Source: Sipunculus nudus
Lineage: Eukaryota; Annelida; Sipuncula; Golfingiida; Sipunculidae
Reading direction: 5' to 3'
DNA length: 64,000 bases
NCBI GenBank assembly: GCA_026874595.1
Contig: CM049312.1
Coordinates: 53,879,429 to 53,943,428, forward strand
Position 1 is the first letter of the stretch; the number at the start of each line of letters is the position of its first letter. Below the pieces are notes generated by a model that was given only the letters and a program-made list of their open reading frames with translations, was not told the DNA's origin and ran no database searches. Shown here piece by piece: positions 10,726-23,735 of this stretch. The translations under genes were made by a program, and so were the position numbers.

Positions 10726-10889
10726 GGATATCCTCACAATATCGGGCAAAATATAAGGGAAAATTGGAGCGGAGCAAAGGAAAACAACAGAGGGAAAGTA
10801 AAAAGATGAAAAAAAAATCATGGATTGCAAATTGAATACGGGTTATACTATTCAACCAAACCTAATAACTTTCTTAGATGACTGAATGC

Positions 10890-11165
10890 ATGTCTCCGCC
10901 AGAAGGGTACGCGTTCATCCCCGTTCGTGTGTGTTTGTGTTTGTTCACGACATAACTCATGAACGGAATCTCATGAAAATTTAAGGACATTTCGGGAATG
11001 GGCCAATGAAAAATCGGTTAATTTTTTGTGTGTAGATTCTGCACATGATCAGGATTCAGGAGCGTCATAAATGAAAATTAACAAATATAAAGTCACTGAA
11101 GCACGAATGAACCTGGGAATACGGCTTAAGTAAATGCAAACACGGGTTGCGGAGCAGCTCATAAT
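10890..11165 (+). repeat. Dispersed repeat, family A, copy 1
   Basis: Motifs in order: GCGTTCATCCCCGTTCGTG, CATGAACGGAATCTCATGAA, GGACATTTCGGG, GATCAGGATTCAGGA, TAAAGTCACTGAAGCACGAATG and AACCTGGGAATACGG. The same order occurs at 38820-39085 and, in reverse, at 14745-15030 and 52771-53075. No coding frame. Origin unknown; probably the end of a transposable element. Confidence 0.65.
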
Positions 11166-12619
11166 AAACATGTTCATTTATTGCCGGGTTGTGTTTTATT
11201 GTATCGTCGATTGCCAAATGAAATTAAACATTCTTACTTGTGGGAAATATTGAGAATACATTCCATTATATATCAAGAAGACCCCCATAAGCCCACGGCG
11301 TCAAGGAATTTTAAGGGCTAATACTTCACGGGGCTGTCTGACATTTTACGTACTTTAAGAGAGAGAGAGAGAATCATTCCGAGATCTTATGTGATTATTG
11401 AATTACTTAACAGATGGGAAAACGTGTTTTTGTTTTTTTGCAGGAAAATGAAAACACTGATACTGTATAAACTAGCATAATCAATCTACCTCATCATTCA
11501 TTTCATGCCATATTTAGTTCCCGCCCAAATACAAACGCGCACGCACGCACGCGTGTGTGTGCATATGTGAGGGTGCGTGCGGGTGTGCGATGGTGTGTAT
11601 GTGTGTCCAGTGGTCTGAAAACCCGTCAGGACTGAGGACCGTGAAGGGTTGTATAACATACTATTATATATGTGATACCTTGCTATGAGTGTCTGGGACC
11701 TTCATCATGAGATATCTTTAACGTGTCATTAAACACTTCAGAATCACATATTATCTAACGAAGGTGTCACATATAATTGATAGAAGACAGGCAATCAACC
11801 GGTCAAGCATGCAGTGTATATCCTCACGTCACATCCACTGTCTCTATATTATCGCGGGTCTTTACAAACGGCTATAAAAATGAAGGTTTACCACCGCAAA
11901 CGGCCTTGAGGTTGCAGGCGGCTTTAAAATTTTGGGATCCACTTGTGTGAGCAACCCCTGAAATCGTAAAATACGAGTCTCTCATTTGACGAGTAAATTA
12001 CTGAGTATATTTCACTGTGATATTTATGCTCAGGGCGAGAGCAGAATAAGAGGGCAGAATAACATCCGATCAGGTTCATTGCCACCTCACTGATACTGCC
12101 GCGTGTAGTTGCATTAAGAAACATGATGTATGCCCATGCGTACATATTCCACTGATGCATTACAGTCGTATCATTCATAATTATGTACACATGCATGCAT
12201 TTATGTACAATTGTCTTTGGTACCTTTAAATAAAAATATACCTTTCATATAACTTCATTCCTATGACAATAAGTTTGAACACAAGCTTTTACTGCGTTCA
12301 TTAATCTGAACTTATGATATTATAAGAACAAAGGGTCGTGTGACATGCCGTCTAGACTATTATACTTAACTTTCCGATATATGATGTAGCATATATATAG
12401 GTCAAAGGATTTCTTAAAAATTTCATTTATTCGTATTCAATATTACAGTTTCATGGTACAATAAGTTAAAAGGGAATTATGATAACATTGTCTCTACATA
12501 CATTGTATTATGATACAGTCAGTGCGTGTTCTCGAGTGTTCTAATTGACGAGATCGCAGAATATACTAAGTTTCTCATATTACAATGACAATTACACTTT
12601 ATAATTACAATTACACTTT
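11166..12619. other. Intronic stretch, no element identified
   Basis: Includes a (GA)n tract near 11360, a CGCACGCACGCGTGTGTG microsatellite at about 11535-11600 and short dispersed A/T runs. No exon was found. Confidence 0.45.
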
Positions 12620-13390
12620 ACACATTATCTTTAATACACGCCGTGGTCATCCCTGTGATATGTTCCCCAATACAGGTCACATTCACACCTAGTTACATGC
12701 TCAGCGAAACTATTTCACAGAGTGCCGACACTGCATTGTAAAAGGCACATGGCACTGAAGGTCATATATACACATCGAACAACTGAATAAATGCCCGCCT
12801 CATTTCAAAACGCCCCTGAATACACGATGCACTCAAAATCAATTATACCTACTTGTTCACGGTACTCGTTCTCCCGAAAAATATACACCGCAAATATTTG
12901 CACCAATACGCCCCCGTATACAAGCCATAACCGTTTCCATAAATACGCTCTTGGATAGACACCCCAATAATTCCTAGTATTGCTCTCATGAATACACGTC
13001 GTAGTCATCCTTGTGATATGTTCCCCAATACAGGTCGCATTCACGCCCAGTTGTATGCTTTCGAATACATGCCGCACAAACTCCCTGTAATACGCTCCTC
13101 AATACACTTCGCAGATATCCCAATTTTATGCTTCTGGATACTGATCATAATGATTCCCTTTAACACGCTCCGGATTACAGGCTTTATTCATTCATATCGA
13201 ATCCATGATTCTTTGTTATTGGTCTCTTATATTCTGTTATATGACAACCCAATCAGGTCAGTTTTATGCTCTTTTATATGGTCCCCATTCAGGTTGGCTG
13301 TTGGTCTAATTAGGATCAGCTGTATTCTCTATGATGGGTCCATTAAGGACGATTGTATCCTCTAAATGTGGCCCGCTATTAAGGTCGGTC
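12620..13390. repeat. Highly degenerate tandem array of about 30-35 bp
   Basis: Phrases like CCAATACAGGTC.CATTCACGCC, GAATACACG.CG.AG.CAT and ATGCTC...GG.CCC recur roughly every 30-35 bp. The clearest pair is 12632-12705 against 12990-13065 (GTGATATGTTCCCCAATACAGGTC in both). Units are strongly diverged, so the array is old. Placed within SLC13 intron 1. Confidence 0.5.
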
Positions 13391-13495
13391 GCACTGATGA
13401 AGGGGGCGATTCCCGACTTGGACTTTTTGGGGGACTGGGACTGCACTGGAGGGTACTCGGACTCTGAGGGCAGGATTTGAGGTATCAGGTAGAGC

Positions 13496-14370
13496 CACAG
13501 GCACTCGTTTCCAGCACTACAATGGTCTAGAAACCGTAAACACATTGAGTATGGGCGATATACCAGTTATAAAAGAACAAGGTAATGAACTCCACCGCTA
13601 CGCGGGCAAGACAACTTTTTTTCACAAGTCCGAATTCCGGAGAATTATCCGCTTCTCAAGCATGATCACGCGCCTTTTTGTTGAAAACATCTTTAGTTAC
13701 AAGATTAAACTTCCAAATATAAAAGTTCCCCACACTAACCGCGAATTCCAGCACGTTTATTTCAGCTGCGACACCGTCATTTGGCATGTATACATTTACT
13801 AGTTGCGGAAGTTGACGTCATCCCGGGCTTAATGTATGTTATGGTTATAGAACAGACGTTAATGTATACAAAACAAGTGATATAATGGTCCTGGTTGTGT
13901 TTGCATGCCATGCCCACTGATTTTCAACTTCATTGACAATTTGACAGCTGTTTGAATTGTGCGCCTAAAAGAGATGTAGAAAACGACTGGTACCATGCAG
14001 CCAATCACAGACGCCAGCTCAAGGGGAAATCCATTCAGCCCGGGGTGACGTCAACTTCCGCAACTAGTAAATGTATACATGACAAATGACGGTGTCGCAG
14101 CTTGGATAAACGTGCTGGAATTCGCGGTTAGTGTGGGGAACTTTTATATTTGGAAGTTTAATCTTGTAAATAAAGAAGTTTTCAACAAAAAGGCGCGTGA
14201 TCATGCTTGTGAAGCGGATAATTCTCCGGAATTCGGACTTGTGAAAAAAAGTTGTCTTGCCCGCGTAGCGGTGGAGTTCATTACCTTGTTCTTTTTTAAC
14301 TGTTATATCGCCCATACTCAATGTGTTTACGGTTTCTAGGCCATTTTAGCGCGGGAAACGAGTGCCTGTG
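13496..14370. mobile_element. Foldback hAT-like element with 334-bp inverted arms
   Basis: The left arm 13496-13829 is a near-perfect inverted copy of the right arm 14037-14370; both are 334 bp, separated by a 207-bp spacer. The ends read CACAGGCACTCG and its complement. The 8 bases GGTAGAGC flank it exactly on both sides (13488-13495 and 14371-14378), a perfect 8-bp target duplication. CA...TG ends with an 8-bp duplication fit the hAT superfamily. The 85-codon frame that each arm carries is a by-product of the duplication and has no recognisable product. A low divergence between arms suggests recent origin or gene conversion between them. Confidence 0.85.
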
Positions 14371-14744
14371 GGTAGAGCCGTCTATCTCGGGTCCAATGGG
14401 AAAGATTCTAACACATGAAGAAAGACGTTCAGATAAGGGAACACTATAAAGAATATCTATGGAACTACTGACAAAACAATAGAACATTTTTCATCTCAGC
14501 TAAATGTGTTTTAATATTTATGTTTATAAAGCATGTGTAAGCTTTAACAAAAAAATACATGATTATCTTGAAAGTCTATCTAACAGTTAAAAATAAAGAT
14601 CTTTTATGGGATTCGATCCTAAAGGACTCGGACATGGATTTGGACTAGAGTGGCTTGGACAGGGATTTGTACTCTCTCATATTGACCTAAATCAGTCATA
14701 AAATTCTTTTGACGACAGAAGCTTGACATCCAGCCTTCTGGATT

Positions 14745-15030
14745 CTAAGGAATGCCAGCCTACACCATGTTGGGTTCCTATTGCTGGATGCTCCCAAACC
14801 TGTATTCGCATTCAGCTGTTTGCTACTATTCCAAGGTTCATTCGTGCATATGTGACTGTACATTTGTGAATATTCCTTGATGACGTTCCTGGATCCGGAT
14901 CATGTATCAAATCCACACCAAAATCTATTCGATTGACTTATGTTGTGAAAAAAACACACAAACACACACAAGAACGGGGATGAACGCATAACCTCTCCTT
15001 GTGAAGGCAATAATGGCGCCGAGTTCCTTC
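14745..15030 (-). repeat. Dispersed repeat, family A, copy 2
   Basis: Reverse orientation relative to 10890-11165. It begins TTCTAAGGAATGCCAGCC, then CACCATGTTGGGTTCC, TTCATTCGTGCATA, TCCGGATCATG and ends GGGGATGAACGC. Its first 60 bases serve as the uninterrupted version of the site at 50105-53075, where another element has inserted. Confidence 0.65.
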
Positions 15031-16412
15031 GCCTGCAGGGGGCGTATTCATAGGCGGGCGCAAAGGCAGCCCCCCCCCCTTTAATTCTGCTTACACTTAT
15101 GCCAATCAACTAATGGCAAGCGTTTTGTTTGTTGACTCACATTTATTTTATGTTTATAATTTGATTATACACACATAGAGATAAAATATGGCGTATAAGT
15201 TATTAAATATTTTCATGTTTCTCCATGCACGAGTATGGTAATGTTAGCCCCATTTGGAAAAGAAAGAACAAGAGCTTAGCAAGATAGAGTCTGTAATGTG
15301 TATATATATATATATATATGTATGTATAAAATTAAAAATGTAAATTTATTATAAGTTCTGAAGGTTCCTATAGACCTATAGAGACACTATTTTTGTTGTA
15401 TTTGTTGAAATTTTGTGAAAAAAGAACAATAGCTTTGCAAGATATTGTCTGTAATGTTAATGTAAAAGTGTCAGACTTTGAAAATTTCTAAAATAAATTG
15501 TGATTGTATACGTACACATTTCTCGCATGTTTTTTACTATCTCTTTTATTTCTATTTTGTTTGTGTGCAGAAGTGAAGTCTCCAAACATTTTGATTGTTC
15601 TGTAACATCGTGTTGGATGGCCAAAACTGTTAAACAATCCATGCATGCAATCCATGGAATACACCATGCAGGAGACTATAGAAAAGCATCCGGTTTCTTA
15701 ATTCTGGGTAATTAAAATCATCTCTAAATACCCAGCTACTGTCACTGGAGCTGGATGCCAGGCTTGATGTTTGAAAGCTGCATTTTCACTAATAATATTA
15801 ACCTGAAAATAGCATGCAAATAACAGTCGATGAGTATTTTTCACTTCTTATGCGTTGTGTGTTTATGTACTTTAATTACCTCAGGTCAGACTATCTTTAT
15901 TACTTTTTAACTCCAACTGGCTCAAGTTCGAACTGAATTGCTGCAAAAATAATTTATCTACGAAAGACCTATATAATGGAAATAATTTATAACAGAAGCT
16001 TCACATGAAAAATAGATGCAGTCACCTTTGACAGATTCAGTGACATATATTAGTTAATCCATTTTAGTTCTTTTACATGTGTGCTGACCATCTTCTGCTT
16101 AAAAATTACAATGACGTTACAACACTACACGTATTGATGCATGTATTTTTTCTGTTGTTCAAATAATGCATTATATATAGACGAGGGCCTGGGACCCACG
16201 GATAACATAGTTAACACAACTTGAATTGGATACCTCACAAAAATACTAATAATAATCATAATAATAATGAACGAACTAACAATATTTAATGTGTTTAGAA
16301 GAAGAGAATATTACAGCTACGCAGTGTGTTCAAACAAGTTTAAATATGCTTGCTTCCTACAAAAAGGGCTTTGTGGAACATCAATATAATCTGAAAAATA
16401 AATGATTTATTA
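15031..16412. other. AT-rich intronic stretch
   Basis: Contains a C run (about 15071), a short (TA)10 at 15300-15319, and the phrase AGAACAA.AGCTT.GCAAGATA followed by GTCTGTAATGT, present at about 15265 and again at 15423, so a partial local duplication. No coding evidence. Confidence 0.4.
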
Positions 16413-16505
<93 letters not shown>

Positions 16506-16594
16506 TATGAATAGCCATGTTGGGTCATTGTTTTATAGATGGAAAGGATATACACAGAAAAGTGGTTCACTTTCCCACTGGCAGTGAACCACTT

Positions 16595-16650
<56 letters not shown>
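16413..16650. repeat. (TA)n-(GA)n, hairpin, (TA)n composite
   Basis: (TA)n at 16413-16450 runs into (GA)26 at 16451-16502. A second (TA)n lies at 16598-16650. Between them is a perfect 16-bp inverted repeat AGAAAAGTGGTTCACT at 16556-16571 and 16583-16598 with an 11-base loop. The hairpin runs straight into the second TA tract. Confidence 0.85.
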
Positions 16651-16652
<2 letters not shown>

Positions 16653-17178
16653 CATGTTATAAAGACGCTGAACAGCCCCCTTCCCGACTTTAGGGCTGCG
16701 CCCCCTCTATTTTCAAATTCTGGATACGCCACTGGCCTGTATGACAAGACTAGCCCTTTATTATCCGACTATAACCTAAAACATGTAATAGTGAAGGGCA
16801 GACTTGTGACACCACGTTAATAAAACCTTAACACAAGACAGTGTGACAAGGATAGGTATCTGTCAAGTCGTCACAGCTGTCAATCCAGGAGAAGGTCACG
16901 CGAGACTAGCGTTTTCATCTTATACCCACAAACATCAAGACCACCATCGTGACTTAGCATCAAACATGTATAAATCGTGTATATGAGAAAAAAATACTTC
17001 AGTTGTATCAACATGTGTTTGAATAACCCTCAATAACCCGAGTTTTTTGCTGTACCTCGTAAGCGCGGATGCTGGGAAATTAAACGGGGGAGGGGGGTTT
17101 AACTATTTACCAGAAGGAACTAATTAAACAGGTTCACAACTTTAGAAGTATGGTGGGGGTTAGTCGTAATTTATTCTA

Positions 17179-17215
<37 letters not shown>

Positions 17216-19771
17216 TATATATATATAACTTATTTACAGTAACTGAAGCGGTTAGAAACTCATACCATCAACCACTTGAATAATAAGATCAGATTAATCC
17301 AGAATGGTTATATGTAATTACGTCCTTACAGAACTGCTAAAATACTCGTAAATAAATGTGTTCCCTATACACAATTATGTGGGTACCCAATTCAGTATTA
17401 AAAAAGTTGTAAATATTGCAAATATTGTTTATCACAAATTTTCTTTATAAATACATAGTAAGGTTATGTCGTAATATAAGTTAAATTTGTTAAGACAATA
17501 AACATTGGGTTTTGGAGTATTCACGAAGATTTCACCATGAAAACCAGCGATTTAGTGTTGCGTCTATGTCATTGTGCCCGGAAGGTATCAATCAAGTTAG
17601 TAATACAATCATAAACAGTTTCTAAGAGAAACTCATGAGCATTTCCACATAACTGATCTCGAAGATCAAGGTCTAGGTCACCAGAATTTGTGCTCAGAAA
17701 AAGTATGTCAACGGAGAAATGTCTGTGTCGAATTGTGGGGGAAAACACTCGTACACATTTTTTAAGAGAATTTTAACAAACGTTTATGTTTTTCCACTGA
17801 TATCATCTCAGGGATTAAGTCGGTAACTTCGAAAACATTTTATATATATATTAAACTTTAGGAAAAAATAATATCCAGTTCTTCCAAAATTACTGTGTTC
17901 ACAAGAAATCCTATATTTTCACCAACTGCGTCTTGGCGCCTGAGGTCAAGCTCCTAATTTTAGAAACACCGAAACTTTACATTTCTAAACATTATGTGCA
18001 TAAAATTTGAGGAGGGGGGAATCTGAAGCGTTTCCAGGAAATCCAACCGACAAAGACAGACGACGGGACTTAAAACATGTCCGCAAAGATCAGGAGAATA
18101 AATACACAGAATAGCTCCATTTTTCGGACATTAAATTCACACAATTTCCAAGCCCAATAGCTTCCATTCATGTCAGTATATAAAAGTTCAAGGTTCCTGA
18201 CAAAAAGCGTCAGGCAACCTGAAGTTCAGGTGATGCCACCGTTGCGGGGAGCCTGACACGGGTACGACATAAAATCGCACTGACCGCCTGAGCGGCGTCT
18301 GGGTTCACAGAGTGCTCGGTACACGACTCGAGTACTACTGTGCAGGGAGCTTGCACTGGTTCTTTCAAAAATGGTAACATCACTTCATTACCAATTCCTA
18401 GCGGTGGCTGAATCAGGACACAGAAATGAAATTCGATAAACGAAATTGTGCCTCCATGTATAAATCCATGAGAATATAATCAACTGGTCCATAGGCCATG
18501 ATGCCGATGTGAATCTGACATATTGCTTCAGGCCATAATGCTAAATAGATGCCCTCATTTGGCTTTTATACGACCCACAAACGGATCACTCGAATCTCTT
18601 TGCATAACAAGTTACTTCAGATGTTTCCTAGGTCGCGTTTCTGTGTCATGATTATACCTTGTGAACGAACGAAAGGATAACGGACAAATATGTCTATGAC
18701 TATAGTTAACTGCTCTGAATCAAAGATGATTTAAATCAACTAAAACAATTATTGAAATCATTTCGATCACAGTTCTTCATGATTGTCTTTCAGTAAATCT
18801 CTCTAATTAGGTCTTAACTATTTTCTGCTTTTCGCCAATTTAAACATCTAAGGACACTTAAAACACAAACGGGGTTAGTTTTCTTTCCAGACCTCATGAA
18901 ACTTGAGATCTCGAAATAATATCTCGCGATCTCGAGAAATGGCTGGCGATAAATTCAGATAACAGAAAATCTGGTTCTAATCAAGTCACCGTTGTCCTCA
19001 GATACCTACTTGTGTTAAAACACATTCGGTTTGATTTTGAGACAAAGTGAACAATCGATAATTTTTTTGATATGCATGCGGTTTATCGGTTTGAATCATC
19101 GATGACTCTTACCAGAATTCACGCATAAGTTCATGTCCCTGATGAGAATCAATGCTATTATCGATGGCTCTGACAAGACACGATTACCAATAACACCAAC
19201 AAGAATAGTTTATAACATGTAACCTTCATACTGCAAGGTTTCGTCTCTGTTTTAAACGGTGTTGAACAGAAAACCTGCCAATTAACATGTGTGAGTCTTT
19301 CATGTCGCTCCAAGGCATATATAACTAAAGGCATCAAGACAATACTGTTCGTCTTGTGCGTCCTGTTTTATTACTTTATCACGGCCACGCTGCTACCATG
19401 CAGACAAATTAATCTAAGCAGATTTTACTGACTCCTCTGCAATTAAATATTGATATTTTATCGATTAACTCGTGCCGATATTCGATATTGCCTATAGGGT
19501 TACATGAATAACCAGCCCTATTTTGATCAAAATTCGGTCGCCGAACCCCGACCAATACCAGGCATGCAATTCTTACGCAATGAGAGTGATACTCACGCAT
19601 TTACCCCTTGTCTCACGCTCTCGCGCCAATGGACATAAATCTCACGCATTCTGTTACCTTCATTAATGTATCTTATCACGCAGTGCACCAGGAGAATGGT
19701 AGTGTTATAGCACAACATTAGCTCATAATACTATGTCATCAAGCTATCAGATGCTTAAATTAGTATGTTTG

Positions 19772-19775
<4 letters not shown>
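16651..19775. other. Intronic stretch, mostly unique
   Basis: Contains a TE-like end with CTGGATACGCCAC near 16720, an interrupted (TA)n at 17180-17227, a small ACCTGAAGTTCAGGT hairpin near 18219, and ATCGAT-rich phrases at 19050-19170. Nothing coding with splice support was found. Confidence 0.45.

Positions 19776-19830
<55 letters not shown>
19776..19830. repeat. (TA)n microsatellite
   Basis: Uninterrupted TA dinucleotide run of about 55 bp. It is one of more than a dozen in the window. Confidence 0.9.
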
Positions 19831-19836
<6 letters not shown>

Positions 19837-20884
19837 CTACATTTATTTACATATGACCTATATATACGTCGTGTGCTTATAGGTGGAAACCAAATTGTGC
19901 ATTCGAACTACGTGACACGTCGCGTAGGAGCTAATACGTGTTGCATGGTGGCCCGACTTGGTCCATCAGTTTTTTGTTCCAATATAATCATAGGCGTAGG
20001 AAATGTAAAATGATGGGGGGGGGGGGGCGCAATTGTATAGTTTTAAATTTTATTAAATACAGGTGGGTCATGGATGATTTCCGGTCATTTTTCAGTGGTT
20101 TCCTGTAAATAGTCGATCCCTCCTACAGGAACGGCGGTTCTTGACTGCCACGACCTGGAATTGGAAATCTCACGCATTTTGATTCTGACAACTTGGCATC
20201 TCTGCAACACTCGACTTTAAAATTATCTCTGAGAGTTTGTCCTAGTGAATAATACAGTTTTTTTTAATAAGAAACAACTTTGTGCAAGGTTGATTGTAAA
20301 TGTAGTTTTCCCCCATAATGCAGTATAACAGGCCGCAGGCAAATGGCCAAGTCGACAATGTAGGAAAACAGCTAAAGCAGAAACTACCAAAATGCTGTGA
20401 AATTTTACCAAACGATGTTTAAAGCCAGCTATTCACATACAGAATTTATGTATTTCCTAGCTTACTCTCTGTATATATTAATGAACTCTGGGTAATTTCT
20501 TGTCAGAAAAGTTCTTCTAACGTCTCTGTGACATATGTAGCAGCTTGTTTTATATACAAGCTGTTGGTAAACACGGCAATGTTGACAACGGGAAAAAAAC
20601 GTAATGTGAGGTGGTCGGTGGCATATGTGCTGAAATTGAAAGGTCACTATAGTTGCAAAACGCCCTTTGCATTAGTATGGTTTGTCTGACTTACTCCAAG
20701 AAGTCCTTGTTGAATATATTTGGATTATTTTGGCACGCATCCCAAATGTTGTATACAAGTGAATATAAACAAAATTAACAGCCCGTGTGCGGTGGGATGA
20801 GCATTTTCTTGCCTATTTCTATTTAAGGTTCAAAAGATTATTTTTCGTTAATAGGCGTCAGATATAGGCCCCTTTAACGATTGC

Positions 20885-21165
20885 ACCTGTACCAAATCAT
20901 GAGCATTGACTTCTGAATAATGGCATTACTACTTATGGTGCTTGAAATTTTTTTAGTGGGCCTCAATAAATACCAGCCATGCAGGATAGCCCTCAACAAT
21001 CAGCATGATACGTACAAGGTCGACAGATTTATCATTGTGCATTGACACTATGGAGCACTCTTCAAGTGTGTGCGTTACCTCTGTAACCTGTGTCAGTATG
21101 TCAACATATTCCATACAACTAAACAGTCGAGGCTGTTTGTAGTGCATTGTTCATATTCGCATCTG
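20885..21165 (-). repeat. Duplicated segment, copy 1
   Basis: Related to 24205-24425 in the same orientation. Shared phrases are GGTGCTTGAAA/AGTGCTTGAAA, CAATAAATACCAGCCATG, CAGCATGA.AC.TACAAGGT and GAGCACTCTTCAA. On the minus strand this copy reads a continuous frame (…EECSIVSMHNDKSVDLVRIML…YPAWLVFIEAH); in the second copy the frame is broken. Shared reading with a frameshift suggests an old coding or transposon origin, but the family is not recognised. Confidence 0.5.
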
Positions 21166-21625
21166 GTGATTCTGTATTCCACTTGATGGTTAAGAACTAG
21201 AAATCGCAGTTCATGAAAGAAAAATGTATTCAAATTGTGGCTGAACTTTATTTTCAACACCTTGAAATTAATTAAATTTGAGTGAATTTAATTGCCATCA
21301 TAATTCGAATTGTATGTAAATATAAAAGTAATAGAATCAATTTATCACCTTTATACTGCTAATCTTTCTTTTCACATGGTATAATGTACTCATAACAGAT
21401 CACTTTAAGGTCTGTAAGGGCATATATAGGCGTGGCTCAAGGTGACGACGTGCCGAAATCACAGTTGCCATTTACCAACTAAACTGTACAAACTTGAACT
21501 AACTTCGAAAAGTAAAAAGAAACCATTTAGATCATGTCTGGGCTTAGCGTCATATCAGCCCTCTGACATTACGACCAGATGACTGGCTGTCAGAGTGCCT
21601 TTTCATCTAGGTCCGAGGAACGCAT

Positions 21626-21632
21626 TATAAGG
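21626..21632 (+). promoter_or_regulatory. TATA-like box upstream of the nested gene
   Basis: TATAAGG lies about 120 bp before the proposed start codon at 21753, in a locally CpG-bearing stretch. It is a reasonable core promoter position if the 5' UTR is about 90 nt. Sequence resemblance only. Confidence 0.25.
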
Positions 21633-21752
21633 CCCCATGAGGATGTAAATATTTTCGTCATTTTTGACGTCTCATGCCTACAGGTACACTGTCAATTGAC
21701 ATAATCCAAACAAATCGTAAGCATTTTAGTGTACTCTCTAACAACACCAAAC

Positions 21753-21789
21753 ATGAGCGAGAAAAGTCCCGTTTTAACTCAGCATATTG
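21753..21789 (+). CDS. Nested gene, proposed first coding exon
   Basis: Starts at AACATGAGC and reads MSEKSPVLTQHI, then one base (G) before donor G/GTAAGCC. The next proposed exon at 26143 begins AC, completing GAC (Asp), so the phases fit. The context before the ATG is A-rich at -3 and a TATA-like box lies upstream. The exon is only 37 nt, so the call rests on the donor, the phase match to the next exon and the start context. I do not recognise the protein. The gene lies wholly within SLC13 intron 1 on the opposite strand. Confidence 0.4.
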
Positions 21790-22444
21790 GTAAGCCCTCC
21801 GCATGTTTGTTGTCTGACCGCATGAATACAGGCATGGCACGGGTTACTGGATGCAGCAAACTTGTACGTGATACAGGAAATGACTCGGTTACCATAGAGA
21901 CGGAGTTTCAGTTTGGTGTGGGTTCGCATGTATTCTCTTGTGTTTATTCATCATTCGAAGAATAATGTTAAGATTATGGGTTGTTTACCACAATATGAAT
22001 GCAACATGATGGAAGACCACTGCGATGCTTTCTCGATATTGCTTGTACACGACAAATTATCATTGCCTACTGAGTCAGGTTGCCACGGCTAGTCTGGGCG
22101 CTATAGGTCAGTCTCGGAACTCTATATTAAAGTATATTTATTTACTAAAACGCGGCTTCTAGCTAATATCACTGACACTCATAGGTCAGCTGAATAAAAA
22201 CTCCATTTGTTTAACTGCTGAGTGCAGTTTCCTAGCATATTCCAAATGGTCCAAGCTGAGCGATTCAAGTGCTTAAGAACCCTTGAGGTAGGGATTATTT
22301 TCAACAGAAAACCAGCGTAAGGATTCTATGAGAAACAAATCAGAGAGAGGAACTGTACGGGTCTACAGAGAATCAACTGAGTAACTCTAACAGGATCGAA
22401 CCAAGTGAGAGACATTACTAGCAGAGATCCAGCTAAACGGCTTA

Positions 22445-23735
22445 ACCGGTAGAGGACTAGCTGAGGCACATTGTAGGGAACCAGCTAAGAAACATTACAG
22501 GGAACCAGCTGAGAAACACTGAAGAACACTGTAGGGAACCAGCTGAGGCACATTGTGGGGAACCAGCTGAGGAACATTGTGGGGAACCAGCTGAGGAACA
22601 CTAGAGAACCAGCTGAGGCACATTGTGGGGAACCAGCTGAGGCACATTGTGGGGAACCAGCTGAGGCACCTTGTGGGGAACCAGCTGAGGAACACTGTAG
22701 AGAACCAGCTATGAAACACTGTAGAACACTGTAGGGAACCAGCTGAGGCACATTGTGGGGAAACAGCTGAGGAACACTAGAGAACCGGCTGAAGCACATT
22801 GTAGGGAACCAGCTGAGGCACATTGTGGGGAACCAGCTGAGGCACATTGTGGGGAACCAGCTGAGGCACATTGTGGGGAACCAGCTGAGGAACACTGTAG
22901 AGAACCAGCTGAGAAACACTGTAGAACACTGTAGGGAACCAGCTGAGGCACATTGTGGGGAAACAGCTGAGGAACACTAGAGAACCGGCTGACGCACATT
23001 GTAGGGAACCAGCTGAGGCACATTGTGGGGAACCAGCTGAGGCACATTGAGGGGAACCAGCTGAGGAACGCTGTAGAGAACCAGCTGAGAAACACTGTAG
23101 AACACTGTAGGGAACCAGCTGAGGCACATTGTGGGGAACCAGCTGAGGAACACTAGAGAACCAGCTGAGGCACATTGTAGGGAACCAGCTGAGGCACATT
23201 CTGGGGAACCAGCTGAGGCACATTCTGGGGAACCAGCTGAGGGACATTCTGGGGAACCAGCTGTGGAACACTGTAGAGAACCAGCTGAGAAACACTGTAG
23301 AACTCTGTAGGGAACCAGCTGAGGCACATTGTGGGGAACCAGCTGAGGAACACTAGAGAACCAGCTGACGCACATTGTAGGGAACCAGCTGAGGCACATT
23401 GTGGGGAACCAGCTCAGGCACATTGTGGGGAACCAGCTGAGAAACACTGTTGAGAACCAGCTGCGAAACACTGTAGAACACTGTAGGGAACCAGCTGAGG
23501 CACATTGTGAGGAACCTGCTGAGGAACACTAGAGAACCAGCTGACGCACATTGTAGGGAACCAGCTGAGGGGAACCAGCTGAGGAACACTAGAGAACCAG
23601 CTGATGCACATTGTAGGGACAGCTGAGGCACATTGTGGAGAACCAGCTGAGGAACACTAGAGAACCAGCTGACACACATTGTAGGTAACCAGCTGAGGCA
23701 CATTGTGGGGAACCAGCTGAGGAACACTGTAGAAA
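22445..23735. repeat. 24-bp minisatellite with higher-order periodicity
   Basis: The basic unit is GGAACCAGCTGAGGCACATTGTGG (24 bp), with shorter 22-bp variants ending AACACTAGAG. A marker phrase with two AACACTG motifs close together recurs near 22512, 22713, 22913, 23089, 23289 and 23466, that is every 176-200 bp, so the array has a higher-order unit of about eight monomers. Because 24 is divisible by three, all minus-strand frames stay open with an eight-residue period; this is not evidence of a gene. Almost every monomer carries CAGCTG. Degenerate units extend left to about 22330 and reappear near 24740-24890. Confidence 0.9.

Noticed and set aside
13545-14321. Two 85-codon frames of nearly the same sequence on opposite strands
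   Set aside because: They lie in the mirrored arms of the foldback element. Similarity follows from the inverted repeat and no protein family is evident.
16340-16747. Frame with IYIYIY and SLSLSL runs, and similar frames at other TA tracts
   Set aside because: Translation of (TA)n and (GA)n microsatellites.
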